A stretch of DNA of 49,351 nucleotides from Cohnella sp. GbtcB17. Lineage in GTDB: Bacteria > Bacillota > Bacilli > Paenibacillales > Paenibacillaceae. The DNA is taken from positions 1 through 49,351 of the forward strand of contig NZ_JAGXJW010000057.1 of NCBI RefSeq assembly GCF_019091135.1, given 5' to 3'. Below, one piece after another: positions 49,124-49,351 of the stretch (within the stretch, counting starts at the first letter, position 1; each line of letters opens with the position of its first letter). The translations under genes and the position numbers were made by a program. The notes beneath the pieces are model-generated. The model was not told where the DNA came from. It did not search any database and worked only from the letters and a program-made list of their open reading frames with translations.

Positions 49124-49351
49124 GAATCATGCACCTCCGCTCCGTTAGATTGGCCTGGGACAGCGCAGTTCATGCAGAAAAGCGGGAGCTTTATGTAAAG
49201 CGGTGCATTCGCTCGCGAGTACTTGCCGGGAAAAGGAAGCTGACCGTTTTTGGCTATCCGGAAGCAGCAATGTTCCGTTGTACATTGCCGCACCTATCGG
49301 TGCAGCCACGGCCTGAGCGACTATCACGCCGGGGCCTACGAACATGCCTTA
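49124..49351. other. Window edge: no supported gene
   Basis: Both strands hold short open frames (66 residues on minus to 49145), but none has a ribosome site or recognisable motif. The segment ends with the ribosome site of the 48776 gene. It may be a dispersed intergenic element. Confidence 0.4.

Overview
The window looks like chromosome from a GC-rich, endospore-forming, Gram-positive bacterium of the Paenibacillaceae (Paenibacillus or Cohnella type). This rests on a small acid-soluble spore protein gene (sspP-like), a very large S-layer-homology (SLH) surface protein, AGGAGG-type ribosome sites, lipobox lipoproteins, carbohydrate ABC importers without a dedicated ATPase, and a large number of two-component and GntR regulators. 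I name no species.

Layout. 1-3,300: an AT-rich accessory patch with the C-terminal part of a PD-(D/E)XK polymorphic-type toxin, a probable immunity partner, a hairpin-rich non-coding stretch and a 50-residue transposase remnant. 3,319-7,902 (minus): sugar-type ABC importer (binding protein, two permeases) ending in an HlyD-like adaptor. 8,089-11,465 (minus): response regulator, histidine kinase and a seven-motif propeller lipoprotein, divergent from a 2,520-residue SLH protein (11,721-19,283). 19,343-29,798: single genes and small operons, including a phosphotransferase-fold gene, two tandem NhaD/ArsB-like permeases about 90% identical by eye, an orphan FTP-type prodomain protein, DinB, an inositol-monophosphatase homologue, a cupin, an L,D-transpeptidase, and a YtrA-like GntR regulator with a DUF1648-type membrane protein. 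29,952: tRNA-Pro(CGG). 30,176-35,377: OmpR-type regulator, kinase and RND pump. 35,571-38,410: HSP90-family ATPase translationally coupled to a helical-repeat protein. 38,460: truncated Rpn/PD-(D/E)XK transposase. 39,456-44,170 (minus): amino-sugar-acid catabolic operon (deacetylase, DgaE-like lyase, KDGP aldolase, PfkB kinase, GntR/UTRA regulator). 44,349-49,123 (minus): WG-repeat protein, lipoprotein, YitT-family protein and a small sporulation-type cluster with sspP.

How the genes work together. Two kinase/regulator pairs appear to govern surface functions: one sits beside the SLH giant, the other beside an RND pump. The 39-44 kb operon reads as a full route from an N-acylated amino-sugar acid to pyruvate and glyceraldehyde-3-phosphate. 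The least explained units are the toxin/immunity patch, the HSP90 plus repeat-protein pair, the permease duplication in which one copy has lost conserved motif residues and gained an attenuator-like leader, and the importer operon that ends in an efflux-type adaptor.

All calls are by eye from sequence; no database search was run.
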